The notes under the pieces: generated by a model
What the model saw: the letters and a program-made list of their open reading frames with translations, nothing else
Database searches by the model: none
What the model was told of the DNA's origin: nothing
Part shown: one piece after another, positions 25,855 through 34,964 of the stretch
How positions within the stretch are numbered: the first letter of the stretch is position 1
Layout: each line of letters starts with the position of its first letter
Assembly (NCBI GenBank): GCA_035606355.1
Contig: DATNFO010000029.1
Location: forward strand, 71,475 to 135,474
Source: Sulfopaludibacter sp035606355
GTDB lineage: Bacteria; Acidobacteriota; Terriglobia; Bryobacterales; Bryobacteraceae
Direction of reading: 5' to 3'
Length of the DNA stretch: 64,000 bases
Position numbers and translations under genes: made by a program

Positions 25855-28062
25855 ATGAACCACCTGAAGTATCTGCTCTCGACCCTCGCCCTGGCCGCTC
25901 TGGCAATCGCTGGAGACACTCACATCTGGACCCAGAGCGATTATGCCGATTTCGAAAAAGGCATCATCAAGAATCTCAGCGTCCGCAGTGACGGTCTGCT
26001 GACCCTCGCGCCCGCCAATCGCGAGTTGTTCGACACCTCCGCGGCGTACCTGTGGGCGCTGGCGTCCGATTCCAAAGGCAATCTGTACGCCGGCGGAGGC
26101 ACGGGCGCCAAGCTCTTCCGCATTCCCGCCGATGGAAAAGGCAAGCTGCTGGCCGATCTCGATGGCCTCCAGGTGCAGGCCATCGCCGTCGATTCCAGGG
26201 ACCGCGTGTACGCGGCTACGGCGCCCGACGGCAAGGTCTATCGCATTGCCGCGAATGGCAAGCCGGAAGTTTTCTACGATCCCAAAGCCAAGTACATTTG
26301 GGCGCTTGCGTTCGACAGCAAAGGCAACCTGTACGTCGCCACGGGCGACCAGGGCGAAGTGCATCGCGTCACTCCCGACGGCAAAGGCAAACTGTTCTTC
26401 AAGAGCGACGAGACCCACGTACGGTCCATGGCGATCGACGGCAACGACAACCTGATTCTCGGCACCGATCCCGGCGGCCTCGTGCTTCGGGTGGATCAGG
26501 CGGGCGAGGGCTTCGTTCTCTATCAAATGGCGAAGAAGGAAGTGACCGCCGTGGCCGTGGCGCGCGACGGAGCCATATACGCAGCAGCAGTCGGCACGAA
26601 GAGCACGGTAACCGCATCGCCCTCGGCTCCGCAGAACTCCAGCAGTAGCGGACCGGCGCAGGTGCAGATCAACGTGACACAGCCCGGGACCCCTGGCGCC
26701 GCGCCGCCGCGCCCCGCCGCCCCGCCGCCCGCGTCGGTTGGACCAGCGGCTGTGAGCGGCGGCAGCGAAGTTTATCGCATCGAACCCACCGGCAATCCGG
26801 AACGCCTCTGGAGCAGTGCGACCGACGTGGTGTACGCCATCGGGTTCGATTCCGAAGGCCGGGCGCTCATCGGCACCGGGAACAAAGGAAATCTGTACCG
26901 CATCGAATCGCCCACGCTTTACACGGCGCTCCTCACCGTTCCCGCCACCCAGATCACCGGGTTTCAGCAGGGCAAAGATGGCCGCCTGTTCGCGGTTACC
27001 GGCAACGTCGGCAAGGTCTACGAGATTGGTCCGGCGCTCGAAAAAAGCGGGACTGCCGAAAGCCAGACTTTCGACGCGGGCCTCTTCACGCAGTGGGGAC
27101 GCGCCAGTTACGAAGCGCGGCTGAACGGCGGCCAGGTGACGCTGGAAACGCGCAGCGGCAACCTCGATTCGCCGCAGAAGAACTGGAGCCCGTGGTCCTC
27201 GCCGATCACATCGCCAAAGGGCGGCCGGGTGGCTTCGCCGTCCGCGCGCTTTGTGCAGTGGCGCGCCACGTTAACCGGAGACGGCAACGGCCATTCTCCC
27301 GAGCTCGAATCGGTCGACGTCGCCTACTTGCCGAAGAATGCCGCGCCGCGCCTCGACGAGATTGAGATCACGCCGTTCAATTACAAATTCCCCGCGCCGC
27401 CCGCGGCCGCTAGCACCAGCAATCAGCCGCCTTCGAGCCTCACGCTGCCCGCGCTGGGCCGCCACTCGCAAGGCACATCCCTGAATCTCGATAGCAGCGG
27501 TGTCACGCCTGCTCTGACTTTCGCGAAAGGGTACATCGGCGCGCGCTGGCTCGCCGGCGATCCCAACGGCGACACGCTTTGTTTCCGCGTCGAAATCAAG
27601 GGAGCGAATGAAAACGAGTGGAAACTGCTGAAGGAGCGCGTGAACGAGCGCTACTTTTCGTGGGATTCCACGGCCTTCCCCGATGGCGAGTACCGTCTCC
27701 GCGTCATCGCGAGCGATAGCCCAAGCAACCCGCCCGGCGAAGCGCTCACCGCGAAGATGGAGAGCGACCCCTTCACCATCGACAACACACCGCCGCGAAT
27801 CACAGGTCTGGTGGCTACGCGAAGCGGCGCGAAACTGGAAGCCCGCTGGCACGCCGCCGATGCGCTGAACAACCTCGCCAGAGCCGAGTACTCGCTGGAT
27901 GGAGGCGACTGGACGGTAGTATCGCCCGTGACCGAGCTCTCCGATTCCCCCGATCTCGATTACGCCATCAGCATCGATGCCGGTCCCGGAGAACACACCG
28001 TAGCGATCCGAGTTTCAGACGACGCCGACAACGTCGCCACAGACAAAGCAGTCGTCCGGTAG
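25855..28062 (+). CDS. Secreted beta-propeller (NHL/SMP-30-like) protein
   Basis: A 735-aa protein with a signal peptide (KYLLSTLALAALAIA). Repeated blades such as DSKGNLYAGGGTGAKLFRI, DSRDRVYAATAPDGKVYRI and DSKGNLYVATGDQGEVHRVT mark a six- or seven-bladed propeller over about residues 60-390, broken by a Pro/Ser/Ala linker at about 262-305. A C-terminal beta-sandwich region (about 520-735) ends the protein. No catalytic residues were recognised. It follows the S55-like gene and may be in the same transcript. Confidence 0.82.
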   Translation: MNHLKYLLSTLALAALAIAGDTHIWTQSDYADFEKGIIKNLSVRSDGLLTLAPANRELFDTSAAYLWALASDSKGNLYAGGGTGAKLFRIPADGKGKLLADLDGLQVQAIAVDSRDRVYAATAPDGKVYRIAANGKPEVFYDPKAKYIWALAFDSKGNLYVATGDQGEVHRVTPDGKGKLFFKSDETHVRSMAIDGNDNLILGTDPGGLVLRVDQAGEGFVLYQMAKKEVTAVAVARDGAIYAAAVGTKSTVTASPSAPQNSSSSGPAQVQINVTQPGTPGAAPPRPAAPPPASVGPAAVSGGSEVYRIEPTGNPERLWSSATDVVYAIGFDSEGRALIGTGNKGNLYRIESPTLYTALLTVPATQITGFQQGKDGRLFAVTGNVGKVYEIGPALEKSGTAESQTFDAGLFTQWGRASYEARLNGGQVTLETRSGNLDSPQKNWSPWSSPITSPKGGRVASPSARFVQWRATLTGDGNGHSPELESVDVAYLPKNAAPRLDEIEITPFNYKFPAPPAAASTSNQPPSSLTLPALGRHSQGTSLNLDSSGVTPALTFAKGYIGARWLAGDPNGDTLCFRVEIKGANENEWKLLKERVNERYFSWDSTAFPDGEYRLRVIASDSPSNPPGEALTAKMESDPFTIDNTPPRITGLVATRSGAKLEARWHAADALNNLARAEYSLDGGDWTVVSPVTELSDSPDLDYAISIDAGPGEHTVAIRVSDDADNVATDKAVVR

Positions 28063-28085
28063 GTACCGGCCTCCAGGCCGGTACC
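28062..28085. terminator. Terminator-like hairpin between convergent genes
   Basis: GGTACCGGCCT and AGGCCGGTACC form a perfect 11-bp stem around CC at the end of the propeller gene, which converges on the hexosaminidase gene. No T tract is present on either side, so it may be a repeat element rather than a true terminator. Confidence 0.5.
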
Positions 28086-28108
28086 AGGCGCGCGAAGCGA
28101 GCCCGCGG

Positions 28109-29974
28109 CTATCTCCCCGCAGCGGGGCGCGGACGCGGCAGACGCGCCTCCAGGTCGCTCATCTTTACCGCCAGCATCCGCCCACTGCGCTTGCCGTCGC
28201 GATAGATCACCGCTCGCAGCATATACGCTCCCGCCGGAGGAACCACCGCCTGACCTGTATACTTCTCGCTGAACCGGTCCGGCATCGTATCGTTCAACGT
28301 GTAATAGATCTCGGTATTCGGCATCTCCGCGCTCAGTTCCAGAGCCATCTTGCCATCCGCCGTGCGGCTCGGCTTCACCGCGGGATCGTACGCCGACCGT
28401 GAATAGTTCACCTGCGCCTCATCCAACCGCCGGAACTGCGCCTCCATACGGGACACGAACGCCGGCCAGCTAATCGCCGTGCGCGGCGACCACAGCGTCT
28501 CCGCCAGCGCCAGGCCGCGAGGCCACGTCATGTACTCGGCATGCCGGGTGGTGGGCACCTGCTCCGTCCACAAATTCCCCTGACCGCCGAGAATCATCGC
28601 CGGGTCCACATCCTCGGGCACAGGGTCGAACTGATAGCTCTTGCTCAACCTGAGTTGCGAGTACGTCTCGGGCTCTAGCGACGGATCGCCCTGATATAGA
28701 TCCAGGTACGCGAACGAATTCGGACTCATCACCACCTTGTGGCCGGCCTTTGCCGCGGCCACGCCTCCGGTCATGCCGCGCCAGGACATCACCGCCGCCG
28801 TATCGGGCAAGCCGCCCGCCAGAATCTCGTCCCACCCGATCAGCTTCTTGCCCTTCTCCGCCAGCATCTTCTCGGCGCGCCGCATCAGGTAAGCCTGCAA
28901 CTCATCCTCGTTCTTGAGATGCTCTTCCGCCATGCGCCGCTGGCACTTCGGACACTCATGCCAAAACCCTTTGTACGCCTCGTCGCCGCCCACGTGCACG
29001 TAAGCCGATGGGAAGAGCGCCGACACCTCCGTGAGCACTTGATCGAGAAACGTGAACGTGTCTTCGTTGCCGGGGCAGTACACGTTGTCCGCCCTCGGGC
29101 GGTTGGGCGACCCCGGGTTGACGCGGAACGGGCCGCCCGTGCAGGAAAGCTCGGGGTACGCAGCCAGCGCCGCCAGCGAGTGCGCCGGCATTTCAATCTC
29201 CGGCACCACGGTGATGAATCGCGACTTGGCAAACGCGATCACTTCGCGAATGTCGTCTTGCGTGTAGAAGCCGCCGTATGTATCGGCTTCGCCCTCGTGC
29301 GGCGGCTCGATCAGATTCCACCGCCCGACGCGCGGCACGCGCCACGCGCCGATCTGCGTCAGCTTCGGCCGCGATTTGATCTCAATGCGCCAGCCGTTGT
29401 CATCCGTGAGGTGCCAGTGGAAACTGTTGAACTTGTACCGCGCCATGCGGTCGATGTACTGCTTGACGTAGTCCTTGTTAAAGAAGTGGCGGCTCACGTC
29501 GAGCATCAGGCCGCGCCAGGCGAATCGCGGCGCGTCCGTGATCGTGACGCCGGGCGCGGTCCACGCCACGTTGCGCTGCGTCCGGCTCTCCACCTCCGGC
29601 GGAAACAGTTGCAGCAGCGTCTGCACGCCATAAAAAAGTCCGGCTGCCGACGATGCCTGCACCTTCACTCCGCGCGGCGTCACCTCCAGTTGGTAGCCCT
29701 CAGCCGGCGAGGAACCGCCGAGCGCCAGTTCGATCGAATTCCGCGACGCGCGCCCGCTCGCAACCTTCAAGTGGTAGCCGGTCGGCCCTTGCAGAAAATC
29801 GGCGAGATACGTCGCGACCTGGCGCGTCTCCGGCGAATCGGGAGTGACGCGGATCGCCGTCTTCCCGCTCAAGCGGAAGGTCCCGGAATGCGTCTGCACG
29901 CTCGCGGGCTGCGGAATCACATCCACCGCCGCCATACAAGCGGCCGCCTGCAAAAGAAGAATTAGGATACGCAT
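28109..29974 (-). CDS. GH20 beta-N-acetylhexosaminidase, secreted
   Basis: Starting at ATG 29974, the product is 621 aa with a signal peptide (MRILILLLQAAACMA). A GH20 N-domain (VIPQPASVQTHSGTFRL, GYQLEVTPRGVKVQASSA) precedes a TIM barrel with RGLMLDVSRHFF, FHWHLTDDNGWRIE and the catalytic Asp-Glu pair in YVHVGGDEAYKGFW. It hydrolyses terminal GlcNAc or GalNAc from chitin oligomers or glycans in the periplasm. All active-site motifs are intact. Confidence 0.95.
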   Translation of the reverse strand: MRILILLLQAAACMAAVDVIPQPASVQTHSGTFRLSGKTAIRVTPDSPETRQVATYLADFLQGPTGYHLKVASGRASRNSIELALGGSSPAEGYQLEVTPRGVKVQASSAAGLFYGVQTLLQLFPPEVESRTQRNVAWTAPGVTITDAPRFAWRGLMLDVSRHFFNKDYVKQYIDRMARYKFNSFHWHLTDDNGWRIEIKSRPKLTQIGAWRVPRVGRWNLIEPPHEGEADTYGGFYTQDDIREVIAFAKSRFITVVPEIEMPAHSLAALAAYPELSCTGGPFRVNPGSPNRPRADNVYCPGNEDTFTFLDQVLTEVSALFPSAYVHVGGDEAYKGFWHECPKCQRRMAEEHLKNEDELQAYLMRRAEKMLAEKGKKLIGWDEILAGGLPDTAAVMSWRGMTGGVAAAKAGHKVVMSPNSFAYLDLYQGDPSLEPETYSQLRLSKSYQFDPVPEDVDPAMILGGQGNLWTEQVPTTRHAEYMTWPRGLALAETLWSPRTAISWPAFVSRMEAQFRRLDEAQVNYSRSAYDPAVKPSRTADGKMALELSAEMPNTEIYYTLNDTMPDRFSEKYTGQAVVPPAGAYMLRAVIYRDGKRSGRMLAVKMSDLEARLPRPRPAAGR

Positions 29975-30057
29975 GGATACTCCATTATCGTGCACAGTCC
30001 CACGCCCGCAGAGGGCACCCGTCAGGCCATGAGCGCTTCATGGGAAAATAAAGGCGA

Positions 30058-30669
30058 GTGATTGTAAGCACCGGTATCTATTACGCTCTTGCTTTGGCCG
30101 CGGCGGCGGCCGCCGTATGGTGGCTGGCAGGCGTTGCGTTTGCCATTCCTCTGATCCTCGTCGCGCTCTTCTGCCTCTACTTTTTCCGCGACCCTGAGCG
30201 CGCTGTACCCGGCGGCCCGGTGGCCGTTTCGCCGGCCGATGGCAAAGTGGTCGCCGTGAAAGCCGAAGGCCCAGCCGCGCAGCGTATCAGCATCTTCCTG
30301 AACATCTTCGACGTGCACGTGAACCGCACGCCCATCGGCGGCACCATTGAAAAAGTGCAGTACCAGAAGGGTTGCTTCAAGGTGGCGAGCAAAGAGGAGT
30401 GCTCCACCGAGAATGAACAAAACGTGGTCACGGTGCGCGGCGATGGCGTGACGGTGGTGTTCAAACAGATCGCCGGGCTGATTGCGCGGCGCATCGTCTT
30501 CACCAAGCAGCCGGGGGACAAAGTGGCCGTCGGCGAACGCATCGGGCTCATCAAGTTCGGCTCGCGCATGGACGTGATCTTCGGCCCGGAGTGGGAGATT
30601 GTGGTGCGGCCCGGAGCGCGCGTTTCGGCGGGAAGCAGCGTAATCGCGCGCCGCAAGGATCGAAGCTAA
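30058..30669 (+). CDS. psd: Phosphatidylserine decarboxylase (short type)
   Basis: A 203-aa proenzyme from GTG 30058. The N-terminus is hydrophobic (two membrane segments to residue 45), then YFFRDPERAVPGG and AVSPADGKVVAVKA, NIFDVHVNRTP, and the autoprocessing Gly-Ser in IKFGSRMDVIFG, where the pyruvoyl group is made. This short form converts phosphatidylserine to phosphatidylethanolamine. The pssA start codon follows its stop directly, so the two consecutive steps of PE synthesis are co-transcribed. Confidence 0.95.
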   Translation: MIVSTGIYYALALAAAAAAVWWLAGVAFAIPLILVALFCLYFFRDPERAVPGGPVAVSPADGKVVAVKAEGPAAQRISIFLNIFDVHVNRTPIGGTIEKVQYQKGCFKVASKEECSTENEQNVVTVRGDGVTVVFKQIAGLIARRIVFTKQPGDKVAVGERIGLIKFGSRMDVIFGPEWEIVVRPGARVSAGSSVIARRKDRS

Positions 30670-31563
30670 ATGAGTCTGAAGGAGCGGCTGGTCGATCCGC
30701 GATCGCCGGAGCGCCGCCCTCGCCGCGCCGCCTATGCGCTGCCCACGCTGTTTACCGCGGGCAATATCTTCCTCGGCTATCTCGGCATTCTGCGCGCCTT
30801 CCGTGGTTCCATCCTCGAGGCTGCCGGACAGAGCGGCTTGGCGCATGATCATTTCGTGATCGCCGCGCAGGCTATCGGCGCCGCTGCCTTCCTGGACGGT
30901 CTCGATGGCGCCATCGCGCGCATGACCAACACCACCAGCGAGTTCGGCAGGGAAATGGATTCCCTCGCCGACGTCATCAGCTTCGGCATCGCTCCGGCCG
31001 TGCTTGCCTATGCCTGGGGCTTGCAGTTCGTGAATACCCTCCCGCAGGGACTTCTACAGCAATTGCACAACGCGGGGTACTTGATCTGTTTTCTGTTTCT
31101 TCTCTGCGGCGCGGCGCGGCTGGCGCGTTTCAACGTGCAGAAGAATCCGATTCCCAAAAACCCCGGCCGTCCCACCCGCAAGTACTTCGTCGGCATGCCG
31201 ATTCCCGCGGGCGCGGCAATGGTCTCCGCGGTGGTTTACGCGTGCGACGGCTGGCCTCTGCACTGGTGGCCGCTGGCGGTCGCCTGGCTGGCGCTGCTCG
31301 GCCTGCTCGGTTTCCTGATGGTGAGCACCTGGCGCTACTACAGCTTCAAAGGCATCAGTTTCAACAAAGCATATTCGCCGCTCATCATCATTCTGGTGGG
31401 CGGCTTCATTTACGGCCTCTGGAATTACGCGCGTCCGGTGTTCGTCGCGATGGCGGCAACGTATGTCGCCGGCGGCATCGTCATTCGTATCGGCGGAATT
31501 GTGCGGAGGCGGCTGCGCCATCCTGCCCCGTCGTCAAGGCCCACGGAGCATCCCATTGGCTGA
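30670..31563 (+). CDS. pssA: CDP-diacylglycerol--serine O-phosphatidyltransferase
   Basis: A 297-aa integral membrane enzyme with the CDP-alcohol phosphotransferase motif DGLDGAIARMTNTTSEFGRE then MDSLADVIS, matching DG(x)2AR(x)8G(x)3D(x)3D. About six to eight hydrophobic segments are visible. It makes phosphatidylserine from CDP-diacylglycerol and serine; the product is the substrate of the upstream psd. The 3' end overlaps the next start by 8 bases. Confidence 0.95.
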   Translation: MSLKERLVDPRSPERRPRRAAYALPTLFTAGNIFLGYLGILRAFRGSILEAAGQSGLAHDHFVIAAQAIGAAAFLDGLDGAIARMTNTTSEFGREMDSLADVISFGIAPAVLAYAWGLQFVNTLPQGLLQQLHNAGYLICFLFLLCGAARLARFNVQKNPIPKNPGRPTRKYFVGMPIPAGAAMVSAVVYACDGWPLHWWPLAVAWLALLGLLGFLMVSTWRYYSFKGISFNKAYSPLIIILVGGFIYGLWNYARPVFVAMAATYVAGGIVIRIGGIVRRRLRHPAPSSRPTEHPIG

Positions 31564-32563
31564 ACGTTCTACTGTTGCCCTGGTCGGGTCGGATTCGCTA
31601 CTCGGCAGGGAAATTCGCGATATTGCGGCTACAGCCGGGGCGCCATTCGCGCTTCGCCTGATTGCCGGTGACCAGGAAGAGGCGGGCACCCTGACGCGCA
31701 TCGGGGACGAGCCTGCCACCGTCGCCGACCTTACCGCGCTCAATCTCTCCGGGCTGCGTGCCGTTCTGCTGGCCGGAACACCGGAGGCCAGCCGCAAAAC
31801 GCTGGAGTTGCTCGACGATGAGCCCGATACAACCATCATCGACCTCACCTCCTCCGCCGAAGATCTGCCCGATTCACGCCTGCGTGCGCCCATGGTGGAG
31901 GAAGAGGAACAGCCGGGCGAAGCGCACGTCCATGTGATCGCCCATCCCGCGGCTATCGCGCTGGCGCTGTTTTTGCGGCGTCTCCATTCCCGCGACCCCA
32001 TTGCGCGCAGCGTCATTCAAATCTTTGCGCCGGCGAGTGAGCATGGCGCCAAAGGCGTGGAAGAGTTGCAGCAGCAGACCGTCAGCTTGCTTTCCTTCAA
32101 GCCGCTGCCCAAAAATGTTTTCGATTCCCAGGCGGGCTTTAACCTGCTGGCGCAGTATGGCCAGGACGCGCCCGTAAAACTGGAGGACACCGAACTGCGC
32201 ATCGAGCGCCATCTCGCGTCTCTGCTCAGCCTTGTGGGCGATGGAGAAGGCGTGCCGATGCCGTCTTTGCGGCTCGTGCAGGCGCCCGTGTTTCACGGCT
32301 ACAGTTTTTCGGCGTGGGTGCAGTTCGATGGCAGCCCTGAGTTGGATGCCATCGAAAGCAGCCTCGCCACGGCGAACATTGAAGTCCGCGGCGCGGAGTT
32401 CGAACCTCCCAACAATGTGGGCCAGGCGGGGCAAACCGGCATTACCGTGGGCGCCATTACGCCGGACCGCAACGATGCCGAAGCCGTTTGGTTCTGGCTG
32501 GTGGCCGATAACTTCAGAGTGGCCGCGGACAATGCGGTTGCTGTCGCGCGGGAGTTTGCGTGA
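31556..32563 (+). CDS. Asd-like protein lacking the catalytic cysteine
   Basis: A 335-aa protein from TTG 31556, overlapping pssA by 8 bases. It resembles aspartate-semialdehyde dehydrogenase: an N-terminal nucleotide-binding start VALVGSDSLLGREI, and a C-terminal dimerisation part with GVEELQQQT and PVFHGYSFSAWVQFDG. The position that normally carries the NC(S/T) active-site Cys reads VIAHPAAIALAL, so no thiolate is present. The protein is probably not an active Asd. It lies between lipid and LPS genes, so a structural or regulatory role is possible. Confidence 0.8.
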   Translation: MAERSTVALVGSDSLLGREIRDIAATAGAPFALRLIAGDQEEAGTLTRIGDEPATVADLTALNLSGLRAVLLAGTPEASRKTLELLDDEPDTTIIDLTSSAEDLPDSRLRAPMVEEEEQPGEAHVHVIAHPAAIALALFLRRLHSRDPIARSVIQIFAPASEHGAKGVEELQQQTVSLLSFKPLPKNVFDSQAGFNLLAQYGQDAPVKLEDTELRIERHLASLLSLVGDGEGVPMPSLRLVQAPVFHGYSFSAWVQFDGSPELDAIESSLATANIEVRGAEFEPPNNVGQAGQTGITVGAITPDRNDAEAVWFWLVADNFRVAADNAVAVAREFA

Positions 32564-33066
32564 GGGCGTTGCTTGCCGTGTTGTCGCTGGCCTGCGCAGG
32601 CTGCGGCTATCATGTTTCAGGGCAGGGCAACGCGCTGCCGAAGAGCATTCACACGATCGCGGTGACCGCTTTCGGCAATGGGTCGACGCGCGCCGAGCTC
32701 GCACGCATGCTGCCGCAGGATGTAACCCGCGAGATTCTGTCGCGCACCAGATACAAAATCGTTTCCGACCCCGAAGCCGCTGATGCCGTGCTCCGCGGCA
32801 GCGTCGTCAATTTTGCGGCCTTCGGCACCACGGTCGCGCCGAGCGGCCAGGCGACCGGGGTGGAAGTCATCGTAAATCTGCAATTCACGCTGACCGAGCG
32901 CGCCACCGGCAAGGTGCTGCTGCAGCGCAACTCCTACGAGATCCGCGAGCGTTATCAGGTATCCGTGAATCCGCAAACCTACTTTGATGAAAGCGGCACG
33001 GCGATGCAGCGCGTGAGCCGTGACGCGGCGCGCAGCATCGTCAGCGCCGTTCTGGAGAGCTTCTAG
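32560..33066 (+). CDS. lptE: LptE-like LPS-assembly lipoprotein
   Basis: A 168-aa lipoprotein candidate from GTG 32560, overlapping the previous stop. The leader MRALLAVLSLACAGCGYHV has a plausible lipobox Cys at residue 15. The body has the LptE-like GYHVSGQGNALP, IHTIAVTAFGNGSTRAEL and LQFTLTERATGKVLLQ. LptE plugs the LptD outer-membrane translocon that inserts LPS. It sits next to holA, an order common in bacteria. Confidence 0.88.
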   Translation: MRALLAVLSLACAGCGYHVSGQGNALPKSIHTIAVTAFGNGSTRAELARMLPQDVTREILSRTRYKIVSDPEAADAVLRGSVVNFAAFGTTVAPSGQATGVEVIVNLQFTLTERATGKVLLQRNSYEIRERYQVSVNPQTYFDESGTAMQRVSRDAARSIVSAVLESF

Positions 33067-34121
33067 TGACGCCCGCACAATTGATCGCGCGCCTTGGCAA
33101 AAACGCCATTCCGCCCGCTGTCCTGATGCTTGGCACGGAGGCGTATGAACGCCGGCGTGTGAAAGAGGCATACCTCAAAGCATTTCCCGACTCTGCCGTC
33201 ATGCAGCACGACCTCGCCGAGATTGCGCTCGCCGAAGTTCTCGACGACGCCCGTTCTCTGTCTCTCTTCGCCAGCGAACGCCTGATTTGGGTGGTGAATG
33301 CCGAAGCCGCCATGCCGCGCGTCAGCCGCGCCGCTGCGGAAGAAGACGAGGGTGGGGGAGATGGTCCCTCGGGTGATGCCGCGCCGCTCGCCGCTTATCT
33401 GAAAGATCCCACGCCCGGTGTGTCGCTCGTCTTTGAGGCCATTCGCTTCGACTTCGAAGGCGAGGACAAGCGGCGGCTGGACCGTGTCCGCAAATTCTAT
33501 GCCGCCATCGCCGATGTTGTGGAACTGCGCCGATTTGCCAGTCACGAAGCCCGTCAGGAAGCCGAAGCCTTGTGCAAACGAGCCGCATTCCGCATCGATC
33601 CCGCCGCACTGGATCTGCTGGTGGAGGCGCTCGGGGCGGATGTCGCGCGCATCTCCGTGGAGATCGAAAAGCTCTCGCTCTTCGCCGGCACTCGGGTGGT
33701 GGGGGTGGACGATATCGTCGCGCTGGTGCCCGACGCCCGGTCCAGTACGGTGTTCGCGCTGGTGAATGCTCTGGGTCGGCGGGATCGCACCAGGTCGCTC
33801 GAAATTCTCGATACGCTCACGAGGGAAGGAGAGTATCTGCCGCTGGCGCTGGCATTTCTTTCCACGCAATTTCGCATGGCGCTGGTGGCGCGCGAAGCCG
33901 GACTCAAGAGCGTGGCCGCCGTGCAGTCCCACTTCACCCGCCTGGGAGCGCCGATGTGGGGATCGCGCGCCGAGCAGATTTACCAGACCGTGGCGAAGTT
34001 CAGCCGCCCGCAGCTCGAACGAGCCATCAAACTGATCTTCGAGGCCGATCGCGGAATGCGCGACGCCCGCCCGGACGACCGGATCGTCATGGAGCAGTTC
34101 ATTTTGCAATTGGTGGCGTAG
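33066..34121 (+). CDS. holA: DNA polymerase III subunit delta
   Basis: A 351-aa clamp-loader subunit starting at GTG 33066 with a one-base overlap to lptE. The AAA+-like fold begins PAVLMLGTEAYERRRVKEAY. The C-terminal helical domain has STVFALVNALGRRDRTRSLE and FLSTQFRMALVAREA, characteristic of HolA. It opens the beta clamp for loading on DNA. It is the last gene of the psd-pssA-asd-like-lptE-holA operon. Confidence 0.93.
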   Translation: MTPAQLIARLGKNAIPPAVLMLGTEAYERRRVKEAYLKAFPDSAVMQHDLAEIALAEVLDDARSLSLFASERLIWVVNAEAAMPRVSRAAAEEDEGGGDGPSGDAAPLAAYLKDPTPGVSLVFEAIRFDFEGEDKRRLDRVRKFYAAIADVVELRRFASHEARQEAEALCKRAAFRIDPAALDLLVEALGADVARISVEIEKLSLFAGTRVVGVDDIVALVPDARSSTVFALVNALGRRDRTRSLEILDTLTREGEYLPLALAFLSTQFRMALVAREAGLKSVAAVQSHFTRLGAPMWGSRAEQIYQTVAKFSRPQLERAIKLIFEADRGMRDARPDDRIVMEQFILQLVA

Positions 34122-34144
34122 CCCGCCGCGATCATGCCGCTGGT

Positions 34145-34297
34145 TTACTCTTCCACTTTCGTGTAGTTCGAGATTTCCGCGGAAAGCACTCCGTAATGGC
34201 GCTGCAACTGGCGGCAGAGTTCGTCGCCGATTTTTTCCGGGTTTTCCTCGGCATCGTGTTCCACTTCTATCTTCAGGAAGAGATTGGTTCGGCTCAT
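34145..34297 (-). CDS. Small conserved acidic protein, 50 aa
   Basis: A 50-residue product from ATG 34297: a beta-strand start (MSRTNLFLKIEVEHDAEEN) followed by a helix (EKIGDELCRQLQRHYGV) and a polar tail ending KVEE. It starts 25 bases from the divergent Cys-cluster gene, and its stop lies 23 bases from the convergent holA stop. No function is known. Confidence 0.65.
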   Translation of the reverse strand: MSRTNLFLKIEVEHDAEENPEKIGDELCRQLQRHYGVLSAEISNYTKVEE

Positions 34298-34322
34298 TGG
34301 ACCCTACCTTTATACTAAGGAA

Positions 34323-34964
34323 ATGGTGTGCGCGATTTGCAAAGTTCGACGCCCCCGCCGCTATTGTCCCGGCGTCGGCGGTGAAATTTGCAGCATCTGC
34401 TGCGGCACCGAGCGCGAAGTCACAGTCACCTGCCCTCTCGATTGTGTGTACCTGAACGATGCGCGGATGCATGAGCGCTTCACGCCCGTGCCCCCCGAAA
34501 GCCTGCCGAACCGCGACATCCAAATCACCGAAGAAATGATCGAGGAGCATCAGCAGCTTCTTTCTGAGATCGCCTCCTCGATTTTGCGCGCGGCCCTTGA
34601 GACTCCGGGTACGGTCGATAACGACGTTCAGCAGGCACTGGCTGCCCTGGTACAGACGTACCGGACCTTGCAAAGCGGCATCTATTTTGAAAGCCGTCCG
34701 GAAAATCCTCTGGCCGCATCCGTGTATCAGGCCGTCCAGCAAGCAGTACACCGCTTTCGCGAGGCCGAGCGGCAGCGTCTGGGCGTCTCTCACACGCGCG
34801 AGGGCGACGTGCTGGCGATGCTCGTTTTTCTGCAGCAGTACGAGTACAGCGTAAACGATCGACGCCCGCGCGGCCGATCCTTTATCCATGTGTTGCTTCG
34901 TTCCTATCCGCTGTTTGCCGGCAAAGAAGCCGCGCCGGCGCCCTCCTCGATCATTTTGCCCTGA
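34323..34964 (+). CDS. Cys-rich zinc-binding-like protein
   Basis: The start at ATG 34323 gives 213 aa. The N-terminal 45 residues hold eight Cys in CAICKVRRPRRYCPG, ICSICCGTEREVTVTC and PLDCVYL, typical of a metal-binding knuckle. The remainder is helical (TEEMIEEHQQLLSEIASSIL, VYQAVQQAVHRFREAERQR). I recall this architecture in acidobacterial hypothetical proteins. Probably cytoplasmic with structural zinc; the partner is unknown. The 3' end overlaps fliM by 61 bases, convergently. Confidence 0.75.
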   Translation: MVCAICKVRRPRRYCPGVGGEICSICCGTEREVTVTCPLDCVYLNDARMHERFTPVPPESLPNRDIQITEEMIEEHQQLLSEIASSILRAALETPGTVDNDVQQALAALVQTYRTLQSGIYFESRPENPLAASVYQAVQQAVHRFREAERQRLGVSHTREGDVLAMLVFLQQYEYSVNDRRPRGRSFIHVLLRSYPLFAGKEAAPAPSSIILP

